Shown: positions 1-8,689 of the stretch, piece by piece
Numbering within the stretch: the stretch's first letter is position 1
How the letters are laid out: each line of letters starts with the position of its first letter
DNA from: Haplomitrium mnioides
Lineage: Eukaryota; Marchantiophyta; Haplomitriopsida; Calobryales
Direction: 5' to 3'
NCBI GenBank assembly: GCA_049999725.1
Contig: JBNGIS010030478.1
Coordinates: 1 to 20,660, forward strand
DNA length: 20,660 nucleotides
Program-made: the position numbers and the translations under genes
Notes under the pieces: generated by a model
Databases searched by the model: none
Told to the model about the DNA's origin: nothing
What the model saw: only the letters and a program-made list of their open reading frames with translations

Positions 1-2
1 AC

Positions 3-386
3 TTCACCAGATTCCATCCTCACTCAAGGAACCGAGACCCTGAACCACACAAAGGTAGAGGAAGAGGAAGAGGCAGGGGAAACCCCAACTTCAGGGGGAG
101 CACCAGACACCCAACCCCCAATCGAACTTCATCTCTCGGCAACAGGGATCGACATTACAGACGTCACACCTCTACCACACCAGAACGCAGACAACGTTCC
201 TGGATCGCAAGAGGCGGACGACAGCAGACAAGAGGCCACAGAAATTTCTCACAACCGAGAAACACACAAACCTCCTGCCATAGATGTGGCACTCGCGGAC
301 ATACACAAACAGTATGCCGAGTACCCGCACACCTCGTGAAACTTTACCAAAATAGCCTCAAATACCCACAACCTGAAGTACATTGA
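3..386 (+). pseudogene. Gag C-terminal part with CCHC zinc knuckle (copy A)
   Basis: Open from the window edge to a TGA at 384-386. It encodes the nucleocapsid-like tail of copia Gag, which binds element RNA inside virus-like particles. An Arg/Gly-rich stretch (RGRGRGRGRG, about 54-83) precedes a canonical knuckle at 276-317, C-HR-C-GTRG-H-TQTV-C, matching CX2CX4HX4C. The following RVPAHLV is repeated almost unchanged after the knuckle of copy B, confirming homology. Reading continues in the same frame into protease, so gag and pol were one ORF. The N-terminal gag part is not in the window. Confidence 0.9.
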
Positions 387-809
387 AATCTTTCAGAAAT
401 TGCAGATGTCGACGACTACCCGACTTACAACCTACAGCCAGAGAGCCATACACTACAACATTTGGCTCCAACTCACACAAAACAATACAACAACACTTGC
501 ATTGTTGACAGTGGTTCCTCACATACTATACTACGGGACCGAAGACACTTCACTTCGGTAACCCCGTCATCAAGAACAATGACCACCATTTCCGGTCATA
601 ATCAAATAGAAGAAGGATATGGACCAGCAACCATCCGTTTCCCGAATGGGACTAAACTCAGCATAGCATCTGCCATCTATGCTCCCACAGCAACCATAAA
701 TCTCATAAGCTTACGAGATATCCGACAAAACGGATACCATATACAAACTGGGAACACAGGCCAAACTGAAGCCCTCCACATCCTGCTACCCACGAATGAG
801 GGTATGTAG
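387..809 (+). pseudogene. Copia aspartic protease domain (copy A)
   Basis: The retropepsin-type protease matures the Gag-Pol polyprotein. The active-site motif DSGSSHTIL lies near 507-533 inside CIVDSGSSHTILRD. Downstream GPATIRFPNGTKL and NLISLRDIRQNGYHI match copy B. The frame is continuous with the gag tail and interrupted only by TGA 384-386 upstream and TAG 807-809 at its end. An ATG at 462 exists, but it is internal to the polyprotein and not a true start. CGA at 714-716 corresponds to a TGA stop in copy B, a useful check on decay direction. Confidence 0.9.
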
Positions 810-1855
810 ATACAAGAAACTTTTTCTCTCTCTCCACCAGGCCTATACACGACTGCAATTCATTCATACCATACATCAACATTGAAATTATCTGATGCCC
901 AACTATGGCATAACAGACTATGACACCCTGGCAAAGACATGTTTTATCGACTCAAACATGACAATATCGGCATTCTTGATAATGTCTATCCTATATCACT
1001 ACGCTCTCCATGCATGGCATGTGCACAAGGCAAACTACGAATTGCCCGTTCAAAACGAAGGACAACAACAATCATACCACGTTTTCTGGAACGGATCCAT
1101 GCAGACGTCTGTGAACCCATCCACCCCCCATCAGGGCCATTCAGATACTTCTTACTGACCATCGATGCATCATCAAAATGGTCACAAGTATCCTTACTAA
1201 CGACCAAAAACATGGTCTTCCCTAAACTCTTGTCACAAATACTAAAACTATCAACCCAATTCCCTAATTATCCAATCAGAAACCTGCGAGTAGACAATGC
1301 AGGCGAATTCACATCCTCAGCATTCGATGACTTCTACTCATCTGCAGGCATCGACATACAGTACTTAGTCCCACATGTTCATTTTCAGAATGGCATAGCT
1401 GAATCCGCGATCAAACGCATACAACTGATCGCCATGCTATTATTACTAAACACTAGTCTCCCCACATCTGCATGGGGACACGCTGTGATGCACGCAGCAA
1501 CCCTAATCAAACTCAGACCGTCTGCATTCAACAATAACTCTCCTCACTATCTAGCAGTTGGAATACCTGCAAACATCTCACATCTTTGGACATTCGGATG
1601 TCTTGTCCTTGTACCTATTCTCGGCCCACACCAAACAAAAATGGGACCACAACGACAAAAAGGGATATTCATAGGTTATGAATCCTTGTCAATCATCCGA
1701 TACCTAGAACCCACAACGTTAGACGTCTTCAAATCTTGATTTGCAGACTATCAATTCTTCGAAGATGTTTTCCCAACTCTAATGCTAGAAGACACTTCTG
1801 AGAAAACACAAACAGATAACCTTATATGGCACAAAAAAATCACTACTCCACCCTG
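810..1855 (+). pseudogene. Copia integrase: GAG-pre-integrase zinc domain plus DD35E core (copy A)
   Basis: Integrase joins element cDNA to chromosomal DNA. The N-terminal zinc-binding region reads WHNRL-stop-HPG...MFYRLKHDN (about 906-965) and ends in CMACAQGKL, giving HHCC-type ligands. The catalytic core is complete: Asp at 1104 (HADV), Asp at 1293 (RVDNAGEF) and Glu at 1401 (GIAES). Spacing is 63 and 36 codons, the canonical D-D35-E. Stops interrupt it at 921-923 (TGA) and 1737-1739 (TGA; copy B has CGA at 9602). Beyond 1739 the frame continues (FADYQFFEDVFPTL) until a frameshift somewhere in 1800-1857. Confidence 0.92.
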
Positions 1856-1856
1856 A

Positions 1857-2742
1857 TTCTAGAACAGGACAATCAGACTACAAAGTTCAGAGACTTCTTC
1901 ACTTACAACAAACATTAATCAGAATGTCGGACGCATTCAACGACGTAGCCAACCTCACTAAGTCTCATGTTGAAGCAGCAAATGCTCTTGCAAGACTACA
2001 AAAAGATTCAGCTACGGCTACCGATATTGCACCTAAAGCCAAATGAGGCATACCATTAGGCTCCAAAAACAAGCCGAAAACGCCAACATCTTTACTCGCT
2101 AGCCCTGAAATACAACAGCATTCCAGCCACATACAAGAAACACTACATACACATTCAATCCCAGAAAATGAAGAAATCGCGATTGACTACACATTTACTG
2201 GTCATATCTGGAAACGTGACCAAACCGACATGAACGACATGTTTGCCTATTCAGTATTTCAGACTATAGACAATACCATACCCGATCCAATATCAGTACA
2301 AGATGCGCAATCAAGGGTGGATTGGCCACAATGGGAACAAGCCATACACTCAAAACTTGACTCACTCATACATCAACAAGTATTCGGATCAGTCATACCT
2401 GCCACACCAGACATGAACCTGACAGACTACAGATTTATATTTGTCAGGAAAAGAAATGCAAAAGGCGAAGTCACGAGATACAAAGCAAGACTCGTCGCAA
2501 AATGATACACACAAATCCCTGGAAAAGATTACAATCTGACATACTCACCAGTCATGGATACGATCACATATAGATATATGATAGCATTTGCAATTCAACG
2601 CAACCTCATCATGCATATCATGGATGTCATTACTGCCTACTTATATGGCATACTCGACACTCAAATTTTTATGAAGGCACCCCCTGAGCTCATATCCAGG
2701 ATATCATTCCACATTGAGGGGGAGAAACAGCCAAATGAGGTT
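1857..2742 (+). pseudogene. Integrase-RT linker and N-terminal RT (fingers and palm motif A), copy A
   Basis: Reading resumes in a new frame at about 1857 (SDYKVQRLLHLQQTLIRM). The linker includes KAK-stop-GIPLGSKNKPK, a basic GRP-like stretch resembling the AT-hook-like tails of many plant copia integrases; its Arg codon is now TGA at 2044-2046. RT begins near 2310 (VDWPQWEQAI) and shows the usual fingers block RKRNAKGEVTRYKARLVAK. A TGA lies at 2503-2505. The catalytic Asp of motif A is at 2623-2625 (HIMDVITAYLYG), followed by IFMKAPPEL. In ordinary copia RTs the YGLKQ motif comes roughly 20-40 residues later; here the repeat array intervenes. Confidence 0.88.
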
Positions 2743-3315
2743 CGACCTTTTGTCCCTCACAGCCAGAAAAGTGAGAGTAGACCTTTTGTCCCTCACGACC
2801 AGAAATGTGAAAGTGGACCTTTTGTCCCTCACGGCCAGAAATGTGAAAGTGGATCTTCTGTCCCTCACAGCCAGAAAAGGGAGAGTGGACCTTTTGTCCC
2901 TCACGGCCAGAAAAGTGAGAGTAGACCTTTTGTCACTCACAACCAAACAGGCAAACATAGACCTTTTGTCTCTCGCGGCCAACATTCTGCAGATGGACCT
3001 ATTGTCCAAAGAAGATACACAAGTCATGAAGGACCTTCTGTCCATAACGGCCTGATGGCAAAACAAGGATCCTCTGTCCTTATGACAAAAAGGAAATGCC
3101 AGGCGATGGATGACATGTTGCAAACAGCAAAGAACAGATCATATATAAAGCCAGCAAACTTGTTGAGCACGAATCACTACAACGGATCTTCAGTCCCCAC
3201 AAAAGATCTGCCAAACAAGCAACAGTACACTGGACCTTTAGTCCAGCCAGCAAAAAAGTTGTACGATGAACATCCAAAGGGACCTATAGTCCCCCATCGC
3301 GAAAATATACACAAA
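2743..3315 (+). repeat. In-frame two-tier repeat array inserted in RT (copy A)
   Basis: Ten units of exactly 36 bp (12 residues) start at 2743, 2779, 2815, 2851, 2887, 2923, 2959, 2995, 3031 and 3067. The best-conserved unit is GPFVPHGQKCES. After a degenerate stretch come units spaced 48 bp (16 residues), starting at 3184, 3232 and 3280 with GSSVP, GPLVQP and GPIVPH. The RT frame stays open throughout (uninterrupted 2554-4101). Because 36 and 48 are multiples of three, other frames are also open across the tandem part, so openness alone does not prove translation. I know of no domain with this motif. The shared nucleotide core is near GGACCTTTWGTCC. Confidence 0.93.
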
Positions 3316-4044
3316 GGTAGACAACTGGCAGGGCAATCTATGGAGGCAACTGGAATATCACCAGATATATCAAGCTCAAAGATGGTTGTACAAGTCCTGC
3401 GATCAATGTATGGACTTAAACAGAGCGGTAGAAACTGGTATCAAAGATTCAAATCAGAAATGATGACTCTAAACTTTACAAATGAGGACATTGCACCATG
3501 CCTCTTTATGAAACAAGAAAACCCTAAATACATAATAGTAGCAATATATATAGATGACATTAACATTTTTGGCACACCACAACTAGCCAACGACACCATT
3601 GAGAAATTGAAAGACATATTCGAAATGCAAGACATTGGGGAACCTGACTTCTGCTTGGGAATACAGTTTGAACATCTACAAGACGGAATCCTAATCCATC
3701 AATCCACTTTTACATCCAAAATTCTTAAACAGTTCAACATAGATAAAGCTCATCTAATGAGCACCCCTATGGAAGTAAGATCATCAAATCTCACGAGAGA
3801 CATGTTCTCAAAAAGAAAAGAAACAGAACCAACACTGGGACCTGAAAAACTGTACCTTTCAGCAATAGGAGCACTGGTGTACCTTGCAAATCAAACAAGA
3901 CCAGACATAGCTTTCGCCGTGAACTTACTAGCAAGACATAGTTCCCAACCTACTATACGACATTGGAACGGCATCAAAAGGATTTTCAGATACCTTAAAG
4001 GTACCACAGACATGGGACTGTTCTTCCCGAAAACTGCAGACCAT
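3316..4044 (+). pseudogene. C-terminal RT: YGLKQ, YIDD active site, thumb (copy A)
   Basis: RT resumes with VVQVLRSMYGLKQSGRNWYQRF around 3385-3450, the conserved copia block. The polymerase active site YIDD is intact at 3547-3558 (AIYIDDINIFG). Thumb and connection motifs follow: FEMQDIGEPDFCLGIQ, STPMEVRS, YLANQTRPDIAFAVNLLARHS and RYLKGTTDMGLFF. No stop occurs between the array and 4102, so this half of RT is the best preserved coding part of copy A. Confidence 0.93.
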
Positions 4045-4554
4045 GACATTATAGGATATGCTGATGCCGGATACTTATCTGATCCCGAAGACACAAAGTC
4101 ATAAACGGGATATATATTCCTCAAAGGAGGCACAGCAATATCATGGAAAAGCACAAAACAAACAATCACTACCACCTCTACAAATCATGATGAGATAATA
4201 GCTCTGTATGAGGCCAGTAGAGAATGTATTTGGTTATGCCAACTCATTGACCATATTAACTCCAACACACGCCAACCCCTCATCCAAGCACCTACATCTA
4301 TATTTGAGGACAACATGCCATGTGTTGACCAGATCGCTCAAGGTTTCATCAAGGGCGATAGAATAAAACATATAGCTCCAAAATTTTTCTATACTCATGA
4401 ACAACATAATGACAAAATCAAGGTACAATGGATACCTAGTAAACTAAACAGAGCTGATATTTTCACAAAACCTCTACCCCTCGCTCTACATAAAGAGCAC
4501 ACAGAGGGCATTGGTCTCATAAAACTGTCTGAAATCTACAAGAAACATACATAA
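4045..4554 (+). pseudogene. Copia RNase H domain and polyprotein C-terminus (copy A)
   Basis: RNase H degrades the RNA strand during cDNA synthesis. Visible motifs are DIIGYADAGYLSDPED (first Asp), ISWKSTKQTITTTSTNH, the Glu region IIALYEASRECIWL, FEDNMPCVDQIAQGFIKGDR (second Asp) and RIKHIAPKFFYTHE. TAA at 4102-4104 interrupts it where copy B has CAA at 11747, so this is a C-to-T change. The polyprotein ends with KLSEIYKKHT and stop at 4552-4554. Confidence 0.92.
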
Positions 4555-4995
4555 TCTTATTTTTATACCTGAAACTCTGACCTGTTGTCAAATTTCAGAT
4601 TTATGAGTTATGCTTCTTGATATATATTGATGCTGACCACAGGATTGTTTACAGTCGTTTTATAATGTAGCTATTCAAACACAGGTTTGACACCTCACAT
4701 ATGATTTCGTGGAGCACAACAAGCATTCAGGACCAGAAGATAGCACAACAAAGAGATGGAGGAGAATTGCCTACAACGACTTGATCACTTTATCATACTT
4801 TGAATAACTTAGAAATACATCATACAGTTTTCATATTATATACTCCACACATTATATTCATTTATTTTTACAAAATACTATATATGTGGTAGCACTCTTT
4901 CCCTCAGAAGAAAGTAGGAGGGTTTTAATGAGACTACACATATATAGAACATACACTAGTCCTAACAAATGTGGCTGATTACAGAAGAAGAATCA
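4555..4995 (+). other. Noncoding 3' region between pol and polypurine tract
   Basis: About 440 bp of AT-rich sequence with no usable ORF. It sits where copia elements carry their 3' untranslated region. No second gene (for example an envelope-like ORF) is visible. Confidence 0.7.
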
Positions 4996-5007
4996 GCCAA
5001 GGGGGAG
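4996..5007 (+). promoter_or_regulatory. Polypurine tract (plus-strand primer site)
   Basis: A purine-rich run, CCAAGGGGGAG, directly precedes the TGTTAT start of the LTR. Position and composition match the plus-strand priming site used by LTR retrotransposons, and this fixes the 5' edge of the LTR. Confidence 0.88.
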
Positions 5008-5031
5008 TGTTATAGAACATAGTGATACTCC

Positions 5032-5039
5032 TATATATA
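5032..5039 (+). promoter_or_regulatory. LTR TATA box
   Basis: TATATATA lies 25 bp inside the LTR, in the position expected for the U3 core promoter. Transcription would start roughly 30 bp downstream, near 5065-5075. This is inferred from position only. Confidence 0.55.
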
Positions 5040-5106
5040 GAATTGATGTATAGATAAGAGAGACGTTGATCTCTCATCTTACACGAAGGAACATTGTGCA
5101 GCGCGG

Positions 5107-5109
<3 letters not shown>

Positions 5110-5169
<60 letters not shown>
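5110..5169. repeat. (TC)30 microsatellite in the LTR
   Basis: About 60 bp of uninterrupted TC dinucleotides lie about 75 bp downstream of the TATA box, probably in R/U5 or the early transcript. On the other strand this is (GA)n, the type bound by plant BPC/GAGA-binding factors. A role here is speculation; slippage expansion is the simple explanation. Confidence 0.95.
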
Positions 5170-5173
<4 letters not shown>

Positions 5174-5317
5174 CACATCCTGCAACAGGTTGCCTATTCT
5201 AAAGAGTGCAACTAAAAAGCAAAATACTACTCTATATATATCCTATCATTCATATGGAGACATGTGTATATGTGTGTGCGCATATGTATATGTGTGTGCG
5301 ATGCTCATGTGATAACA

Positions 5318-5333
5318 CGTTATCAACACGATG
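5318..5333 (+). other. Primer binding site-like sequence after the LTR
   Basis: CGTTATCAACACG follows the ATAACA terminus of the LTR directly, where the minus-strand primer site belongs. It is not complementary to a tRNA 3' end of the usual initiator-Met type (TGGTATCAGAGC). It resembles the complement of a tRNA-Ile anticodon arm. Priming by an internal tRNA fragment is known for Drosophila copia. Its presence shows that a 5' leader begins here. Confidence 0.55.
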
Positions 5334-7304
5334 GACTCTACAACAATTTTTTTTTCTCGCATGCACTCAACCTACACCATCTCAAGAAGTTCTCGCGTCA
5401 TCTATTTGCAACCTCTTTTACGCATTCACATTTCCTTCTTGTCGAACATTTTTTTTCTCTCTCTTATTACACCATTTTTGTTTTCTCCCTATCTAACGAG
5501 CATTTTCATCCTTTCTCTCATTTTTCTTTTCCTTTTTCCATTCTCTCTTCTTGAGGCGCCTCCCATATGAACTAGTGCGTGCCTCACAACCCTAGCTCAC
5601 TCGGCTTCGACCAGTCGCCGCAGCGGACGACCTGTTTCTCTCTCTGCGTAGCGACACGACCTCCTCTAGCAACGTTCAGACGATTTTTCATCCTGCTTGG
5701 CGACCTCATTCTTCTCCCCATTCGGCGACCTTACTCGACCTTACACGACATCCATTCAACAACGCTACGAGTGATCCTCTTTTTCTTTTCTCTGCTCGAC
5801 GACCTCCGGGCATCATTAGTTTGCGCCTTTTCCTTTCTTATCGACTCCAGTAGAGCACTACAACACTCTGTGCTTGCCTGAAGTCGACTCTCATTGTATC
5901 CTACTTGTTTGTTTTTGTCCTTCGACTAAGTAAGCTGACGATGTCCATCCTCCTTACTCTTTGACAACAACATTTACCAGGTCGTATTCCTCTTTTCATT
6001 CTGTTTCCATTGCTACACTTCTAAACTAACCTCTCACTTGCTCACGAACCATCATTCTTTCTTTCTTTCTGTTCACGGTTCCTTGTGAGATTCGAGTTTT
6101 CTCCTTCCATTTGCTAGGAACTATCTAGCACAAGAGACAACTCCAGCGTATACACATGTTCTACTTTTTTCTTTTCGTTCCTCTCTAACACTAAAGGATA
6201 AGCACACGAGCTTACCACCTTCTCATTGTTCAATCTTCTTTCTTGGTTTTCACCTTCTTTCTTGCTTGTCGTTCTCTACCATCACTCAACGACAGCCTAC
6301 CTGTCTTTCATGATAGAGGCACCATCGCAGACTAGGAGAAGACACAACATTTCTACACCTACCTGGCATCAAACTTTTGACACTATCTTGCATCTATGTG
6401 TGACTTCAACATGAGAAACCTACATGTCTTTATCTACTCTCATAGTGCACGAGTTCGACTCACCTATCTGTGCAGCAACGAGGACTCCAAGGATTTTGAC
6501 TCTCCTCCAAATAACGACACGATCACATATACTTTTGGTGAGGAAACCTCCACACAAGTTGCTATACATAGCTATATCGACATTCAACAGAAGGGCAACA
6601 CTTCATCTTGCCACTTCAAGTTCTTTCACTTTATGTTCCAAAACTCTGAGGTTCAATCTCTTCAACCCACCTCTTGATTATTTCTGATTGATTCTTTTCT
6701 TTTTTGAACGAATCTAATCTTGACAAGAGAAAACTTCGATTATGAAATACTTCTAGCATAGATTATAAACGACTCATACTAACCAAAAACCTTGACCCAT
6801 GTCACCTCCATGAGCTAAAACCCTCTAATTGGTCGTACCTGCAACACTTTTATTTCTTTATATTTCTTTAGAACCAGCATTGTAAAGCGACACAACAACG
6901 ACCATGGAACTAGGCTCACAGAAAGAAAAGCTCTTGGAGGCACGCTACAGACATACCGATAGGAGTAGACACACTTTTTATAAGGCAGTTTCTTTATCTA
7001 TTAGCAATATCAATTTATGATTTGATCTTCAATAGTAGATATCAATTGACTCGCATTCAGTCGATCCTTTCATGTTTTTCATTGCAGGTTTTTCATTTTT
7101 CCGCTTTAAACAGAAAACATAAACATGTACTTGGGTCCGTGATTGACTGAACTTCAGACCAATCACAAATATGTACAAAGTACAAAACAATCGCCGCCCT
7201 GACCCAACCGTTGCATTCGCCATACACTCTGGTTCCTCTTACTTATTCACAGGTATTCTCAGCATAAACAGAGCACAGACTTGCAAATAGCATCTGTAGC
7301 ATCT
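5334..7304 (+). other. Long 5' leader of copy B
   Basis: About 1.97 kb lie between the primer site and the gag ATG. The first 250 bp and many later stretches are pyrimidine-rich (runs of CT and T). ORFs here are short and low-complexity, and none resembles a known protein. Sequences such as TTGCAG|GT near 7085-7091 look like splice acceptors, so a leader intron is possible but unproven. A leader this long is unusual for copia elements. Confidence 0.7.
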
Positions 7305-8260
7305 ATGAAATTTCAAGCACTCAGATTGGATGGCTCCAATTACTCATCATGGTCACTAGATGTCACAACATACATGACATCCAAGGGCATCTGCAAAATA
7401 CTCAATACGAACAATGATAAACCATCGTGATGCAGCCAGAGCTCTCATCCTAATCTGACACCATCTGGTGGAACCCTTGAGACTGCAATACCTAAACTAT
7501 AATAGTCTCCACCTACTATGAGAAGAGCTGAAACTCAGATTTGACCAAATGACAAGTATATCGCTCCCTACAGTGAGACACCACTGGATTAATCTTTGCG
7601 TTCACGACCATAGTCAATTACAATAGCGAATTGTTCTGCATTGTCTCACAATTGGCAATCTGTGGTCACCCCATGACTAACAAAGAACAAATAGAGAAGA
7701 CTCTATCAACTTTCCCTATAAGCAATCTTATATTAGCATCACAATATCGCAACATACGATTCACTCAATATTCTAAACTCATAGCATACATGCTACTAGC
7801 TGAAAAACATCAACTCCTCCTCGTGGAAAATGCAAAGAAACGACCCCGAGGGTCTGCCGCACCTCCACAAAACCCTAAATCACAATTTACAGGGACTGCA
7901 CAATATCCCCGCTCCAAAAATAGAAATTTCCTCATAGGTATATGAAGGGGACACTCCAGGTTTAGGAGGAGCAGTACCCGCCAGAACACCAATTGACCTC
8001 CGACCCCCAACAACAGGGATCGACATATCAAACGTCGTACATCAACGATGCCAAAACTCGCTCCACAACGCATATAGACCAACAGAGGAGGCAAGCAAAC
8101 CAATAGAGGCTGACGAATTCATTCTTCTCTACGCCAACCGCAAACAACTTGCAATCGCTGTGGTACATGTGGACACACCCAACCTACTTGCAGAGTACCC
8201 GCGCACCTAGTGCAACTATACCAACAGAGCATTAAACTTCACAATAATGAGGTACACGAC
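7305..8260 (+). pseudogene. Copia Gag (copy B), frameshifted
   Basis: The ATG at 7305 opens MKFQALRLDGSNYSSWSLD, the typical start of plant copia Gag (LxGxNYxxW). The first frame stops at about 7428 and homologous text continues in other frames. Positions 7631-7890 encode a UBN2-like capsid region (EKTLSTFPISNLILASQYR, KLIAYMLLAEKHQLLL). A CCHC knuckle at 8150-8191 reads C-NR-C-GTCG-H-TQPT-C, followed by RVPAHLV as in copy A. At least two frameshifts separate these blocks. This supplies the N-terminal gag part that copy A lacks in the window. Confidence 0.88.
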
Positions 8261-8368
8261 AACTTGTTGGAATTGACAGACATGGATGAATATCCATCAT
8301 TCGATCTACATCTTGAGAATCACATGACTCATCCCTCTCTGTCAAACTAGGACAACAAATTTTAGATA

Positions 8369-8590
8369 GCTTGCATTGTAGATAGCGGATCTTCGCACAC
8401 CATATTGCAAGACCGAAAATACTTCTCATTGATTAAACCTTCTTTCAAGTCTATGACCACGATCACCACCCACAACCAAATTGAAGAAATACATGGTCCA
8501 GCCACCATACTCTTTCCAAATGGTACTAGATTGGACATCAAATCCGCAATTTATGCACATGCAGAAACCAGAAACCTCATCAATTTCTGA
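8369..8590 (+). pseudogene. Copia aspartic protease (copy B)
   Basis: ACIVDSGSSHTILQD begins near 8369, with the active-site Asp at 8381. The segment aligns with copy A through HNQIEE, GPATILFPNGTRLDIKSAIYA and RNLINF. The TGA at 8588-8590 corresponds to CGA in copy A (714-716), and reading continues after it as DIRQNGFHIQ. It is a remnant without its own start. Confidence 0.88.
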
Positions 8591-8689
8591 GATATACGAC
8601 AAAATGGTTTCCACATTCAAATTGGATTCTTTCAAGACAATGAAGTCCTCCATGTACTGAGTCCAACAACAATAGTCTTTGACATATGA

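Larger units (their letters stand above)
1..5317 (+). mobile_element. Ty1/copia LTR retrotransposon, copy A (5' end outside window)
   Basis: Domains run in copia order: gag zinc knuckle, protease, GAG-pre-integrase, integrase, RT, RNase H, then polypurine tract and LTR. Integrase before RT is diagnostic of Ty1/copia. The polyprotein is in one frame from position 3 to about 1800 and in a second frame from about 1857 to 4554, so a single frameshift near 1800-1857 plus seven in-frame stops (384, 807, 921, 1737, 2044, 2503, 4102) account for all the damage. The gag N-terminus and 5' LTR lie left of the window. The 3' LTR (5008-5317) also serves copy B. RT sequence style (YGLKQSGRNWYQRF, YADAGYLSDP, RIKHIAPKFFYTHE) is that of plant copia elements; the lineage was not settled. 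Confidence 0.95.
5008..5317 (+). repeat. 310-bp copia LTR shared by copies A and B
   Basis: The start is set by the polypurine tract and the end by a primer-site-like sequence. Termini are TGTTAT and ATAACA, perfect 6-bp inverted repeats with TG/CA ends. Inside are a TATA box (5032-5039) and a long TC run. The sequence before it is the 3' end of copy A, and the sequence after it leads into the gag of copy B. It therefore acts as 3' LTR of one and 5' LTR of the other. No second LTR copy lies in the window to confirm the edges by alignment. Confidence 0.85.

Noticed and set aside
2743-3102. CRISPR-like appearance of regularly spaced 36-bp repeats
   Set aside because: Units are tandem, with no unique spacers of similar length, and lie inside a plant retrotransposon polyprotein.
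2704-3123. Open reading frame of 139 codons on the minus strand, and another at 2714-3055 on the plus strand, across the RT array
   Set aside because: Both are by-products of the 36-bp repeat, whose length is a multiple of three, so any stop-free frame stays open. The RT-frame reading is the one continuous with conserved domains on both sides.
2815-3294. Similarity of GGACCTTTAGTCC to the terminal repeats of some grass MITEs
   Set aside because: The match is a 13-bp palindromic word only. There is no element body or target-site duplication, and it is repeated in frame within RT; chance is likelier.
5206-5881. Several short plus-strand ORFs in the copia leader (79-100 codons)
   Set aside because: They are pyrimidine-rich translations (Phe, Leu, Ser runs) with no conserved motif, overlapping in different frames.
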